Of a stretch of 64,000 nt of DNA, positions 46,374-55,227 are shown piece by piece. Position 1 is the stretch's first letter. Each line of letters starts with the position of its first letter. The position numbers and the translations under genes are program-made. Location of the stretch: assembly GCF_024168485.1 (NCBI RefSeq), contig NZ_JALJVY010000006.1, positions 62,001 through 126,000 of the forward strand, read 5' to 3'. Source of the DNA: Sphingobium sp. OAS761. Lineage in GTDB: Bacteria; Pseudomonadota; Alphaproteobacteria; Sphingomonadales; Sphingomonadaceae. Below the pieces are notes generated by a model. It searched no databases. It had not been told where the DNA came from and was given only the letters and a program-made list of their open reading frames with translations.

Positions 46374-47329
46374 GCTGCAATTATTCTTTCGTCCAGTTGC
46401 CTGAGAAGATGCTCGGCGGCACCGTGCGGATCGATCCGGCGCGCGTCGACGGCATCGAAGATCGCATCGCCCCCCAGCTCCAGCGCGCGCGCCGTCAGCG
46501 CGTCTTTGACCAGGTTGATGACTTGCGCCCGCGCACGAAGGCCGTTGCGGCGTGCGAAATCGCCTGCCCCTTCCAACCGGGTGCGATGCGCGGCAATCGC
46601 CTCGACAATCTCTGCCCCGCCCTCGCCCCGCGCTGCAACCGATCGCAGCACCGGCGTTTCGGGCTGCGCCGGTCGCGACTGGGCCCGTAGGTGCAGCATC
46701 ATTTCCATCTGGCGCCGGGTCGCGTCATAACCGTCCCGGTCGGCTTTGTTGACAACGAAGATGTCACCAGCCTCCATGATACCTGCCTTCACTGCCTGGA
46801 TTTCGTCGCCCAGTCCGGGCACCGCGACGATGATGGTGGTATGGGCCAGGTTCACGACATCGATCTCGTCCTGTCCCACGCCCACCGTTTCGACCACGAC
46901 GATGTCATAGCCCATCGCATCAAACACCAGCGCGGCGTCATGGGTCGAGCGGGACAGCCCGCCCGCCTGTCCACGCGTGCCGAGCGAGCGGATGAAAACG
47001 CCGGGGTCCAGCGCGTGGCGGGCCATGCGCACCCTGTCGCCCAGAATGGCGCCCCCTGTAAACGGGCTGGAGGGATCGACCGCCAGCACCGCGACGCGCA
47101 TCCCGCGCGACCGCCATTCGGCGACGAGCATGTCGGTCAGGGTCGACTTACCGGCGCCGGGCGGTCCGGTGATACCGACAATCTGGGCGCGGCCGGTATG
47201 CGGATAGACGGCGGCAAGTAGGGCCGGTCCGCGCGGGTCGCGATCGTCCAGCCAGCGTATGGCCCGCGCGCCCGCGGCAATCTCGCCGGTCAGAAGCCGC
47301 CGCGCGACATCGCCGGCATCCTGCCCCAT
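46370..47329 (-). CDS. meaB: MeaB/ArgK-type GTPase, mutase chaperone
   Basis: A 319-residue G3E GTPase. The P-loop is GITGPPGAGKSTLTD, switch regions include VDPSSPFTGGAILGDRVRM and DIVVVETVGVGQDE, and base recognition is NKADRDG. MeaB loads adenosylcobalamin onto B12-dependent acyl-CoA mutases and protects them. Its start overlaps the stop of the B12-binding subunit by one base (TGATG), evidence that it serves this particular mutase. Confidence 0.95.
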   Translation of the reverse strand: MGQDAGDVARRLLTGEIAAGARAIRWLDDRDPRGPALLAAVYPHTGRAQIVGITGPPGAGKSTLTDMLVAEWRSRGMRVAVLAVDPSSPFTGGAILGDRVRMARHALDPGVFIRSLGTRGQAGGLSRSTHDAALVFDAMGYDIVVVETVGVGQDEIDVVNLAHTTIIVAVPGLGDEIQAVKAGIMEAGDIFVVNKADRDGYDATRRQMEMMLHLRAQSRPAQPETPVLRSVAARGEGGAEIVEAIAAHRTRLEGAGDFARRNGLRARAQVINLVKDALTARALELGGDAIFDAVDARRIDPHGAAEHLLRQLDERIIAA

Positions 47330-47748
47330 CAGGCCGCTTCCTCGGCCTGACGTTCCGCCCACCACTGGTCGAGATAGGCGACGATGTCGCGCGTATCCGA
47401 CCCCATGGTAAAAATACGGTCGACGCCCGCTTCCTCAAGCACCGCCCGGTCTTCCTCGGGGATGACGCCTCCCGCGACCAGCAGCTTGTCCTCCGCTCCC
47501 GCCTCGCGCAGCAATCGTGCGAGGCGGGGCAGGCTGCGCGTATGACCCGCCGAAAGGGTGGAAATGCCGACCACGTCGACGTCTTCCTGAACGGCCGCCG
47601 CGCAGACCATTTCCGGCGTCTGCTTCAGTCCCGTGAATATCACTTCCATCCCTGCCTCGCGCAGGGCGTGGCCGATGATCGTGACGCCAACGGTGTGGGT
47701 GTCCATGCCCAGCTTCGCAAGCAGAACGCGCAAAGGACGCTTGTTCAT
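47329..47748 (-). CDS. B12-binding small subunit of an acyl-CoA mutase
   Basis: A 139-residue B12-binding domain. The base-off/His-on motif DxHxxG reads DTHTVG in LLAKLGMDTHTVGVTI, followed by GISTLSAGH and LLVAGGVIPEED. It is homologous to IcmB/HcmB and the C-terminal part of MutB, so the cofactor site is intact. The start at 47748 has GAGG eight bases upstream; an ATG two codons earlier is possible. It follows the large subunit by 10 bp. Confidence 0.93.
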   Translation of the reverse strand: MNKRPLRVLLAKLGMDTHTVGVTIIGHALREAGMEVIFTGLKQTPEMVCAAAVQEDVDVVGISTLSAGHTRSLPRLARLLREAGAEDKLLVAGGVIPEEDRAVLEEAGVDRIFTMGSDTRDIVAYLDQWWAERQAEEAA

Positions 47749-47758
47749 AGTCATGTCC

Positions 47759-49480
47759 TCAAATTCCCATGAGTTGGCTGTCGGCGCTGTGCACGCCGAA
47801 TATATCGCGCATGGCGTTGCAGAGTTCACCGTGCGTGGCGTAGGCTTTTACTGCTTCCAGGCACGGCGGCACCAGATTGGCGCCCGTTCGGGCGGCGTCC
47901 CGCACATTGTCCAGCGCCGCGTCGACCGCGGCCTGGTCGCGCCGCGCGCGCAGATCGCGCACCTTGCGCACTTGTTCCTCCTCCATCGAATCGTCGAGAC
48001 GGAAAATCTCTATCTCCCGTTTTTCCTGGGCGCGGGTCAGATGATTGACGCCGACCCATTTGCGCCGACCTTCCTCGATATCCTTGTTGCGTTCATATTG
48101 CTCGCGACCCAGCGCCCGCTGGATATATCCGCCCTCGATCGCCTTGACCGCGCCACCCATGGCGAAGACCTTGTCCAGTTCGGCGAAGGCGGCTTCTTCC
48201 ATCTGCTTTGTCAGCGTTTCGACATAATAGCTGCCCGCCAGCGGATCGATGGTTTCAGCGACCCCGGTCTCATATGCCACGATATGCTGGATGGCTGCGC
48301 CGACGCGAATGGCGTTTTCCGCCGGCAGCGCATGCGCCTCATCATAGAGCGGTGTGGTCATCGCTTCCCCCGCCCCGCCCAGCGCGCACGCCGTCGCCAT
48401 GATCCCGAGCCGGGCAATGTTGTTGAGCGGTTGTTGCAGGGTAAGCGCAATGGTCGTCGGCGACGTCATCATCCGAATTTTGAGGGAGGCGTCAGACGTG
48501 GCGCCATAACGCTCCTTCATCAAGCGAGCCCAGCATTTGCGGAATGCCCGCAGCTTGCACACGCCTTCGAAAAAATCCATGTCGACGTTGACGACGAAGT
48601 GATTGATATAAGGGGCAACTTCGTCTATTGTCAGACCGCGTTCCAGTACCGCATCAATGTGCGCGCAGGCGATGGCTAGCGAGTAGGCGATCTCCTGCAC
48701 CGGGTTCGCCTTGGCGGGCTGCAACTGGGCAGAAATGATCGAGATCGGCGCCCAGTTGGGGTGGTTGCGAATGATATATTCGATGCAGTCTGTCGCGATG
48801 CGCAATCCATGCTCAGGCGGATATATATAGCGGCCGACACACGTATATTCGATCAAAATGCCATTGACGATGTGCAGCACGAAATCCGCTGGATCGATAC
48901 CTTTCTTCTCCAGCGCTGCGATGATCATGGCCAGATTGACCGGCTGCGGCGCGTTGCACACGCTCATCAGATATTTCAGCTTGTCGAACGGCAGGTCGAA
49001 GGCCTTTTCCAGATCCTCCAGGCTGTCGAGCGCCATACCGGCACGGCCCACTTCGCCTTCCACAATCGGATCGTCGCTGTCATAGCCGTTGGTGGTCGCC
49101 AGATCATATTCCAGGATCAGGCCGGACAGGCCCTGATCCAGCATGTAGCGCGCACGCTTCGCCCAGTCCTCGCCCTTGCCGAAACCAGTGACCTGGGTCA
49201 TCGTCCAGAAATCCGTCCGGTGCCCGTTGGGCCGGGTCGAGCGCGTGTATGGATATTCCCCGGGGAAACCGAGGTCGGCACCGTAATCGAAACCGACCGC
49301 GTCAAGGTCCGCAGGCGTGTAAAGCGGCTTGATCGGCCATTTGAGCGCTTGCGTCTCGAACGCTTCCCGGCGTTCCTTGCGTCCTTCGAGTGCCGGCCCG
49401 CGCGTTTCGCGTTCCCAGCGTTCAGCTTCGCCCGCGATATGCTCGCTTTCGCTGACCATGGGTCCGATCGGTCGGTTCAT
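47759..49480 (-). CDS. B12-dependent acyl-CoA mutase large subunit with altered active site
   Basis: A 573-residue homologue of the methylmalonyl-CoA/isobutyryl-CoA mutase substrate domain without a fused B12 domain. The fold is secure: FWTMTQVTGFGKGEDW, TNGYDSDDP, EVGRAGMALDSL, RYIYPPEHGLRI and GVAETIDPLAGSYYVE. Positions that contact substrate in P. shermanii MutB are changed: Tyr89 is His87, Gln197 is Val205, Arg207 is Val215, Tyr243 is Ala251, His244 is Gln252 and Arg283 is Tyr291. IcmA and HcmA, from memory, keep Gln at the Arg207 position and retain the His. The substrate is therefore not methylmalonyl-, isobutyryl- or 2-hydroxyisobutyryl-CoA in any predictable way. Confidence 0.9.
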   Translation of the reverse strand: MNRPIGPMVSESEHIAGEAERWERETRGPALEGRKERREAFETQALKWPIKPLYTPADLDAVGFDYGADLGFPGEYPYTRSTRPNGHRTDFWTMTQVTGFGKGEDWAKRARYMLDQGLSGLILEYDLATTNGYDSDDPIVEGEVGRAGMALDSLEDLEKAFDLPFDKLKYLMSVCNAPQPVNLAMIIAALEKKGIDPADFVLHIVNGILIEYTCVGRYIYPPEHGLRIATDCIEYIIRNHPNWAPISIISAQLQPAKANPVQEIAYSLAIACAHIDAVLERGLTIDEVAPYINHFVVNVDMDFFEGVCKLRAFRKCWARLMKERYGATSDASLKIRMMTSPTTIALTLQQPLNNIARLGIMATACALGGAGEAMTTPLYDEAHALPAENAIRVGAAIQHIVAYETGVAETIDPLAGSYYVETLTKQMEEAAFAELDKVFAMGGAVKAIEGGYIQRALGREQYERNKDIEEGRRKWVGVNHLTRAQEKREIEIFRLDDSMEEEQVRKVRDLRARRDQAAVDAALDNVRDAARTGANLVPPCLEAVKAYATHGELCNAMRDIFGVHSADSQLMGI

Positions 49481-50436
49481 GTCGCACTCTCCTCAAGCAG
49501 GGGCCACGCCGCATCCCACAGGAGGCGGGCAGATTCAGGATCCAGGGACGCGCGTGTCACACCCCATCCCGACGGCGTCGGGGGTGTCCAGACGGGGGCA
49601 ATGGCGCAATCCTCGATATACAGACCGCCGCGTCCGGCCAGTTCGGGTGCGACCGCCGCCCAAATAGGACTGGCGGCGCCTTCCTCAGGCGTGCGCATCC
49701 GGCCTTGCGGCAAGGAGCCGTCCTCGTTGATCCAGCCCAGGCGCACCGCGTCCTCAAAGGTCACATGGCGACCGAGATTGGTTGCCACGCCGCCCGGCGT
49801 CGCGACATTCATGGTCACTCCGTCCCCGGCGTGCCGGCGGCTATATTCGACCGCCAGCAGATTGGCGCAGAGCTTGGCATGGCCATAGGCCTCGAACTTG
49901 TCATACGGGCGATCCAGATAGTTGAGGTCGTCGATCCGCAGTTCGGCGAGATGGTGCGACCCGGAGGAAACGACGACGACGCGCGGGTCGGCAGCAGCTT
50001 TCAGGTTAGGCAAAAGCAGTTCCGAGAGCAGGAAAGGTCCAAAATAATTGACCGCCATCTGGCTTTCGAAGCCGTCCGCGGTGCGGGTGAGCGGCGGACC
50101 CATCAGCCCGGCATTATTGATCAACAGGTCGAGCGGACGATCACCCCAATCGCGGACAAACGCGCGCACCGACGCCATCGAGAGTAAATCGATAGCGTGG
50201 ACTTCCGGTGCCTCCACGTCGCGCGTCAGCGCAATGGCGCTGGCGACCGATCGCCCAGCCTCCGTGTCGCGAACAGCCAGCGTCACGGCGGCGCCCGCGC
50301 CCGCGAGCGCGCCGGCGATCGCGACGCCCACGCCGGACGAGGCGCCCGTTACGATTGCGCGTTTTCCTGAAAGATCATGCCCGGCGAGCATCACGTCCGC
50401 CGTGGGTTCCTGCACAATTTCGCCTTCCATGCTCAT
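49477..50436 (-). CDS. SDR-family oxidoreductase, retinol dehydrogenase-like
   Basis: A 319-residue SDR with intact TGASSGVG cofactor motif, INNAGLMG, VVSSGSHH and YGHAK catalytic centre. Length and the DDLNYLDRPYDKFEAYGHAK stretch place it near the WW-domain oxidoreductase/retinol dehydrogenase group, which acts on bulky hydrophobic alcohols or ketones. It is the first gene of the mutase operon, overlapping the mutase start by four bases, and so probably makes or uses the mutase substrate. Confidence 0.88.
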   Translation of the reverse strand: MSMEGEIVQEPTADVMLAGHDLSGKRAIVTGASSGVGVAIAGALAGAGAAVTLAVRDTEAGRSVASAIALTRDVEAPEVHAIDLLSMASVRAFVRDWGDRPLDLLINNAGLMGPPLTRTADGFESQMAVNYFGPFLLSELLLPNLKAAADPRVVVVSSGSHHLAELRIDDLNYLDRPYDKFEAYGHAKLCANLLAVEYSRRHAGDGVTMNVATPGGVATNLGRHVTFEDAVRLGWINEDGSLPQGRMRTPEEGAASPIWAAVAPELAGRGGLYIEDCAIAPVWTPPTPSGWGVTRASLDPESARLLWDAAWPLLEESAT

Positions 50437-50450
50437 GGATCAGCATCCTC

Positions 50451-50471
50451 CACCTAATAGGTGAACCTAAT
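50451..50471. promoter_or_regulatory. Palindrome with two ACCTAAT repeats before the mutase operon
   Basis: CACCTAATAGGTG (50451-50463) is a perfect 13-bp palindrome, and ACCTAAT recurs 13 bp further, making a second inverted repeat TAGGT-GA-ACCTA. It lies 15-35 bp upstream of the first SDR codon and about 95 bp from the divergent AraC gene. Both palindrome and spaced direct repeat could be an operator; AraC proteins favour direct repeats. Confidence 0.5.
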
Positions 50472-50566
50472 CCGGCAAATTCCCGCCGCTCAAGCCCGGC
50501 CATGATCGGCACGCGCGATTGTGACACATTCTGGCAAGAAATCGCATTATCGGATAAGATCGCGCC

Positions 50567-51436
50567 ATGAATGCGATTTCCATCCGGCAGGCCAGGGCGC
50601 GTGAGGATCTCGTCCGCGCGGCGGTCACGCTGAACGGTGCGGTCGTGGAACTTTGCACCTATCCCGAAGTGCGGGAGGAGACACTCAATTTCGTTGAGCC
50701 GCAGGCTGTTCTCATGCTCGGACTTTCGCGCCTTCTGTCTGGATCGGAAGGCCGCATCGCAGGCGATCCACGTCGGCCCTTTTTGCGGTTTGGCGCCCTG
50801 GCGCTACGGCCTGCCGGCATACCGCTGGAAATCCATGTCGGGCCCGGGGCGTTCGACACTATCCGAATCCGTTTCGAACCCGCCCGAATCGCCCCGGCGC
50901 TGGAGGGCGCGAAATTCGACGACGCGCTGCTGGCCGCCTGCCTCGATCTGCGGTCCCACCCGATCGAGGAAGCGATGCTGCGGCTTGCGAGCGAACTGGA
51001 TCATTGCGAATCGGATGCTATCGCCATGGTGGAAGCGCTTGTCACGCTCATCCTTCTCGACCTTGCCCGGTATTTGCAGAGCGCAGCGGCGCGCGGCAGG
51101 CGGCGCAGCGGCGGCCTGTCCGCCCGGGCGTTGCGCCGGGCACTGGCCATGATCGACGCGGACGGGCCACCCCCCCAAATCGATGCAATCGCTGATCACT
51201 GCGGCCTTAGCCGCCATCATTTCATCCGCTGTTTCACCCAGTCCACGGGGGTTGGCCCGGGCGCAGCAATTCGGCGCAGACTTATCGAACGGGCCAAGAC
51301 CTTGCTCGTCGAAGGTGACCATCCGATCGATGAAATAGCGAAGATATTGGGATATGCCGGTGCGCCGTCCTTTGCGACCGCCTTTCGTCGCGAAACCGGG
51401 CGTTCGCCCGGCGTCTGGCGAGCGTTGATGCGGTAG
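50567..51436 (+). CDS. AraC-family regulator divergent from the mutase operon
   Basis: A 289-residue regulator with a C-terminal pair of AraC helix-turn-helix motifs (IDAIADHCGLSRHHFIRCF and IDEIAKILGYAGAPSFATAFRRETGRSPG, quoted as two separate motif regions, about residues 204-222 and 250-278). The N-terminal 190 residues contain a CHLD-like sensing fold with no close match to known families. The position opposite the SDR-mutase operon makes it the likely activator. Confidence 0.88.
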   Translation: MNAISIRQARAREDLVRAAVTLNGAVVELCTYPEVREETLNFVEPQAVLMLGLSRLLSGSEGRIAGDPRRPFLRFGALALRPAGIPLEIHVGPGAFDTIRIRFEPARIAPALEGAKFDDALLAACLDLRSHPIEEAMLRLASELDHCESDAIAMVEALVTLILLDLARYLQSAAARGRRRSGGLSARALRRALAMIDADGPPPQIDAIADHCGLSRHHFIRCFTQSTGVGPGAAIRRRLIERAKTLLVEGDHPIDEIAKILGYAGAPSFATAFRRETGRSPGVWRALMR

Positions 51437-51464
51437 GCCGGCAACAGCAACCGGTCCTGCAGAA

Positions 51465-51495
51465 CAAAAAAGGGGCCGGTCATGTGACCGGCCCC
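51465..51495 (-). terminator. Rho-independent terminator
   Basis: A 10-bp perfect GC-rich stem (GGGGCCGGTC and complement) with a 4-base loop is followed on the minus strand by seven T (plus-strand A-run 51465-51471). It ends the small exported protein gene at 51538-51819. Confidence 0.85.
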
Positions 51496-51537
51496 CCTTA
51501 TCTGGATATCAAGCGCCAAGGCGCCGTCCACACAACC

Positions 51538-51819
51538 TTACAGGCGGTTGACTTCCTTCGCGGTCAGCGTCGTCACCAGACCCTTTTCCGCCGACGACAG
51601 CGTTTCAACAGGAATGACGACGAAGCGGCCGCTGTAGATGATCTGCACGGCGGTCGGTTCGCCCGCGGCATTCTTCATTACGCGATCGATGAAGCCAACC
51701 TTGCGCCCGTCGGTGGTCTTAACAAGCGCCCGCTCCTTGATCACGGCAACGTCACCGGCAATCGCAGCCGTGGAAAGCGTGAAGGAAAGAACGGCGGCCA
51801 CAGCATAGGTAAACTTCAT
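51538..51819 (-). CDS. Small exported PRC-barrel-like protein
   Basis: A 93-residue protein with signal peptide (FTYAVAAVLSFTLSTAAIAG). The mature part, KTTDGRKVGFIDRVMKN through YSGRFVVIPVETLS, resembles a PRC-barrel domain. Such exported proteins are common in sphingomonads and of unknown function. It has its own terminator and AGGGGATG upstream. A longer frame upstream has no support. Confidence 0.75.
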   Translation of the reverse strand: MKFTYAVAAVLSFTLSTAAIAGDVAVIKERALVKTTDGRKVGFIDRVMKNAAGEPTAVQIIYSGRFVVIPVETLSSAEKGLVTTLTAKEVNRL

Positions 51820-52018
51820 GGATACATCCCCTTTTGAAACTGGATGCCCCGCTGGTATCATGCTGCAGCACAGCAATAAAGACATCGATAGTTGCAAAAA
51901 ATGCAATCGTTCAGCCCTGAAGAACACACACGCGAAGGTGGATCGACGCTGGTCGTCTGAGATATTTTGCCAATCGGCCAAAGCAACATAATGATTATAA
52001 AAGCTAATTTCTCCCGAT

Positions 52019-52552
52019 TTAAGCCATGCGCGTTTTCGTGCCCTCGCTGTCTTCAATCATTGCCATGCCTTCGGCAGTTATGGCGGCGACATAATGTTCC
52101 AGCAGATCGGCAAAACGTTCCAGATCCTGCGGCGCGAAATGCCCCTGTACGGCATGCATCATGGCGCGCCGTGCATCCGCAATCGTTGCGGCCTGTCTTT
52201 GCCCGGCCTCGGTGGGGAAGAGGCGCGTATGACGCCGGTCATTCTCGCCGGTCTGCCGGGCGATCAGGCCAAGTTCCACCAGCGGCAATATCGTTCGGCT
52301 GACGGTCGAGGCATTGACCCCCAGCGCCTGTGCCAGTTCATTCATGCGCTGACCCGGATCAGCCATGACAGTTTCCAATATGTCGACCTGGACAGGCGTG
52401 AGTTCATGATCGCCGACCGAGTAGATCGAGCGTTGAATCGCCCGGTTATACGGGTTGCGCCGTAGATCGACGATTGCCTTGGCAATACGCGCCGCCGCTG
52501 TCGTGGGTTTTCCGGTCACATGATCCTCTTCGCCCTGCCCTGTCACTGCCAT
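52019..52552 (-). CDS. MarR-family regulator
   Basis: A 177-residue winged-helix protein. The recognition region is LTPVQVDILETVMADPGQRM then LAQALGVNASTVSRTILPLVELGLI, and the wing is DRRHTRLFPTEAG. An alternative GTG at 52519 has a better ribosome site (GAAGAGG). It is divergent from a chimeric remnant; MarR genes normally face a target, so an original neighbour was probably replaced or deleted. A MarR-like inverted repeat lies in the intergenic region. Confidence 0.88.
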   Translation of the reverse strand: MAVTGQGEEDHVTGKPTTAAARIAKAIVDLRRNPYNRAIQRSIYSVGDHELTPVQVDILETVMADPGQRMNELAQALGVNASTVSRTILPLVELGLIARQTGENDRRHTRLFPTEAGQRQAATIADARRAMMHAVQGHFAPQDLERFADLLEHYVAAITAEGMAMIEDSEGTKTRMA

Positions 52553-52643
52553 TCCCGCTTAGCCGCGGCGGCGATCGATGCAAGCAGCCGCCCTCCGATA
52601 ATTAGTTGTATGATGCATCTAAAGCGATTAGACAAAGGTATAG

Positions 52644-52658
52644 CATGTATTATACAAG
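52644..52658. promoter_or_regulatory. Inverted repeat CATGTAT-T-ATACAAG
   Basis: A 15-bp inverted repeat matching at 6 of 7 pairs around one central base, in the AT-rich stretch between the MarR gene and the chimeric open frame and 17 bp before its ATG. Size and position fit a MarR operator. Confidence 0.45.
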
Positions 52659-52674
52659 TATATGGGAGGGCAGG

Positions 52675-52887
52675 ATGCCGGGACACGCCATTGCGCGCGA
52701 CGAGGCGGCCTTTCAGTTTGCACGCCATGCGGCCCGCATGAATTTCGATACCGTTCCGCCCGACGTCGTGAAGATGACGCAGGGCGTCGAGGAAGTGGCG
52801 AAAACCGCCCTCTTCCTCGTTTCCGACAACGCCTCCCCGCTAACCGGCGCGATCCTGCCGATCGATGGCGGCAGGACCTCCCTCTAG
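52675..52887 (+). pseudogene. Chimeric remnant: MmgE/PrpD N-terminus joined to an SDR C-terminus
   Basis: This 70-codon open frame has a good ribosome site (GGGAGGGCAGG). Residues about 10-36 (AFQFARHAARMNFDTVPPDVV) resemble the start of MmgE/PrpD family proteins, and from residue 38 on, VEEVAKTALFLVSDNASPLTG followed by LPIDGGRTSL is the C-terminus of an SDR. The two are joined in frame, consistent with a deletion between two genes of a former operon. It can be translated, but the product has neither active site. Confidence 0.65.
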
Positions 52888-52903
52888 GCGCTGCGCCGCA
52901 GGA

Positions 52904-53323
52904 TCAGGCCGAGACGTTCACGTCCTGATCGAAGCGTACGAAGCGGCGGGCGATTTTCCATTCCCCGTCCGTTTTGACCACGGTGTCGCGCATCCTGCCC
53001 GACACGACAATCTTTGCCGCCATCGGTTGATGGCCGGCATTGACGTTGGTGAACATATAATTGGCCTGAACCTCGCCATTCTCCTCCGTGACGAAGAGAT
53101 TATAATTATAGTGGCGGTTCTTGCCTTCGGTCTGCTGCTCGGACACCTTTGCATGTTCGATCTGCTCGTCGATGCCGCGGAACCGCAGGGGGATGCCTTC
53201 CATTTCGGTTTCGACGTCAGGCGTGTAGAGCGTCGCGAGCGCGTCCCAGTCGCAATAGTCCGAGCAATGGGCGAAACGCGCGATCAGTTCACCGATCGCG
53301 ATCTTGTCTTCCAACGTGACCAT
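52904..53323 (-). CDS. SnoaL-like (NTF2-fold) protein
   Basis: A 139-residue protein of the NTF2-like superfamily: LEDKIAIGELIARFAHCSDYCDW is the typical N-terminal helix pair, followed by LATLYTPDVE and GEWKIARRFVRFD. Members include ketosteroid isomerases, dehydratases and ring-hydroxylating dioxygenase beta subunits; the catalytic residues cannot be assigned here. I place the start at the ATG at 53323 (AAAGACAGG upstream). Last gene of the minus-strand cluster 57476-52904. Confidence 0.8.
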   Translation of the reverse strand: MVTLEDKIAIGELIARFAHCSDYCDWDALATLYTPDVETEMEGIPLRFRGIDEQIEHAKVSEQQTEGKNRHYNYNLFVTEENGEVQANYMFTNVNAGHQPMAAKIVVSGRMRDTVVKTDGEWKIARRFVRFDQDVNVSA

Positions 53324-53339
53324 ATCCTGTCTTTCTTCG

Positions 53340-54227
53340 TTATTGATGTTCGTCATACCAAGGGAAAAAGGGCGGCATCTGCGATGCTTTGCCCGTGAAC
53401 TGCGCCGGGCGCTTTTCATTGAAGGCGCGCACGCCTTCGCGGCCATCGGCCATGCTTGTGTAGAAAACCGCCAGCGATTCGGTCAGGTGCGCCTCCCAAG
53501 GCGTCGCCTGGGCACCGTTGCGGTTGATCATCTGACGGATCAGCGCGATCGACACGGGCGAACGGTCCTTCACCAGTGACCGGGCGAAGGCCTTGGCCTC
53601 GTCCAGCAGGGCATCGGCCGGCAGGACGGCACGCACCAGACCCTTCTCCTGGGCTTCAATGGCGTCAAATATGTCGGCCTTGTAGGCCCATTCCAATGCC
53701 TGCTCAACGCCCACGATACGGGGCAGGAAGAAGGAGGAGCAGGCCTCCATCGTGATGCCCAGCCGCCCGAAGACGAAACCGAAGCGCGCCTTTTCCGAAG
53801 CGAAGCGGAAATCCATCGGCAGCAGCATGGTCGAACCGATACCCACGGCCACGCCGTTAACCGCGCCGACGATCGGCTTGCGGCAATTATACATGGCCAG
53901 GGTGACCCGCCCACCGGTGTCGCGCACGCCCTTCAGCACGGCCGGGTCGTCCGGCGCCGTTCGCAGATCATCCATTGTCGGCGCCATGGCTTCGTCCAGC
54001 CCGAAGACGTTGCCACCGACAGACAGATCCATGCCGGCGCAGAAAGCCCGGCCCTCGCCCGTCACCACGATCACACGGACCGCATCGTCCATGCTCGCCC
54101 GATTATAGGCGTCGATCAGTTCCCCGCACATTTCGACGGTGAAGGCATTGAGCTTGTCAGGCCGATTGAGCGTCAGGAGGAGCAAACCGTCCTCTTCCAC
54201 ATCATAGCGGATCGTCGTGTAGTCCAT
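53340..54227 (-). CDS. Enoyl-CoA hydratase/isomerase family protein
   Basis: A 295-residue crotonase. The oxyanion-hole segments are AFCAGMDLS and AVNGVAVGIGSTM. Of the two catalytic Glu of typical hydratases, the second aligns with the Glu in ALEWAYKADIFDA, while the first position is Phe (FGFVFGRLGI). This suggests isomerase, dehydrogenase-supporting or hydrolase activity rather than classic hydration. It lies between the NTF2-like and nitronate-monooxygenase-like genes of the cluster. Confidence 0.85.
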   Translation of the reverse strand: MDYTTIRYDVEEDGLLLLTLNRPDKLNAFTVEMCGELIDAYNRASMDDAVRVIVVTGEGRAFCAGMDLSVGGNVFGLDEAMAPTMDDLRTAPDDPAVLKGVRDTGGRVTLAMYNCRKPIVGAVNGVAVGIGSTMLLPMDFRFASEKARFGFVFGRLGITMEACSSFFLPRIVGVEQALEWAYKADIFDAIEAQEKGLVRAVLPADALLDEAKAFARSLVKDRSPVSIALIRQMINRNGAQATPWEAHLTESLAVFYTSMADGREGVRAFNEKRPAQFTGKASQMPPFFPWYDEHQ

Positions 54228-54230
54228 CGG

Positions 54231-55214
<984 letters not shown>

Positions 55215-55227
55215 CTATGCACTTGTC

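Noticed and set aside
47759-49480. Mutase as ordinary methylmalonyl-CoA mutase for propionate use
   Set aside because: Split subunits, missing Tyr89/Arg207/His244 equivalents and no propionyl-CoA carboxylase or epimerase genes nearby.
50437-50566. Possible cobalamin riboswitch upstream of the mutase operon
   Set aside because: The region is only 130 bp and I see no B12-box-like conserved segment or suitable multi-stem fold; protein regulation by the AraC gene is the simpler reading.
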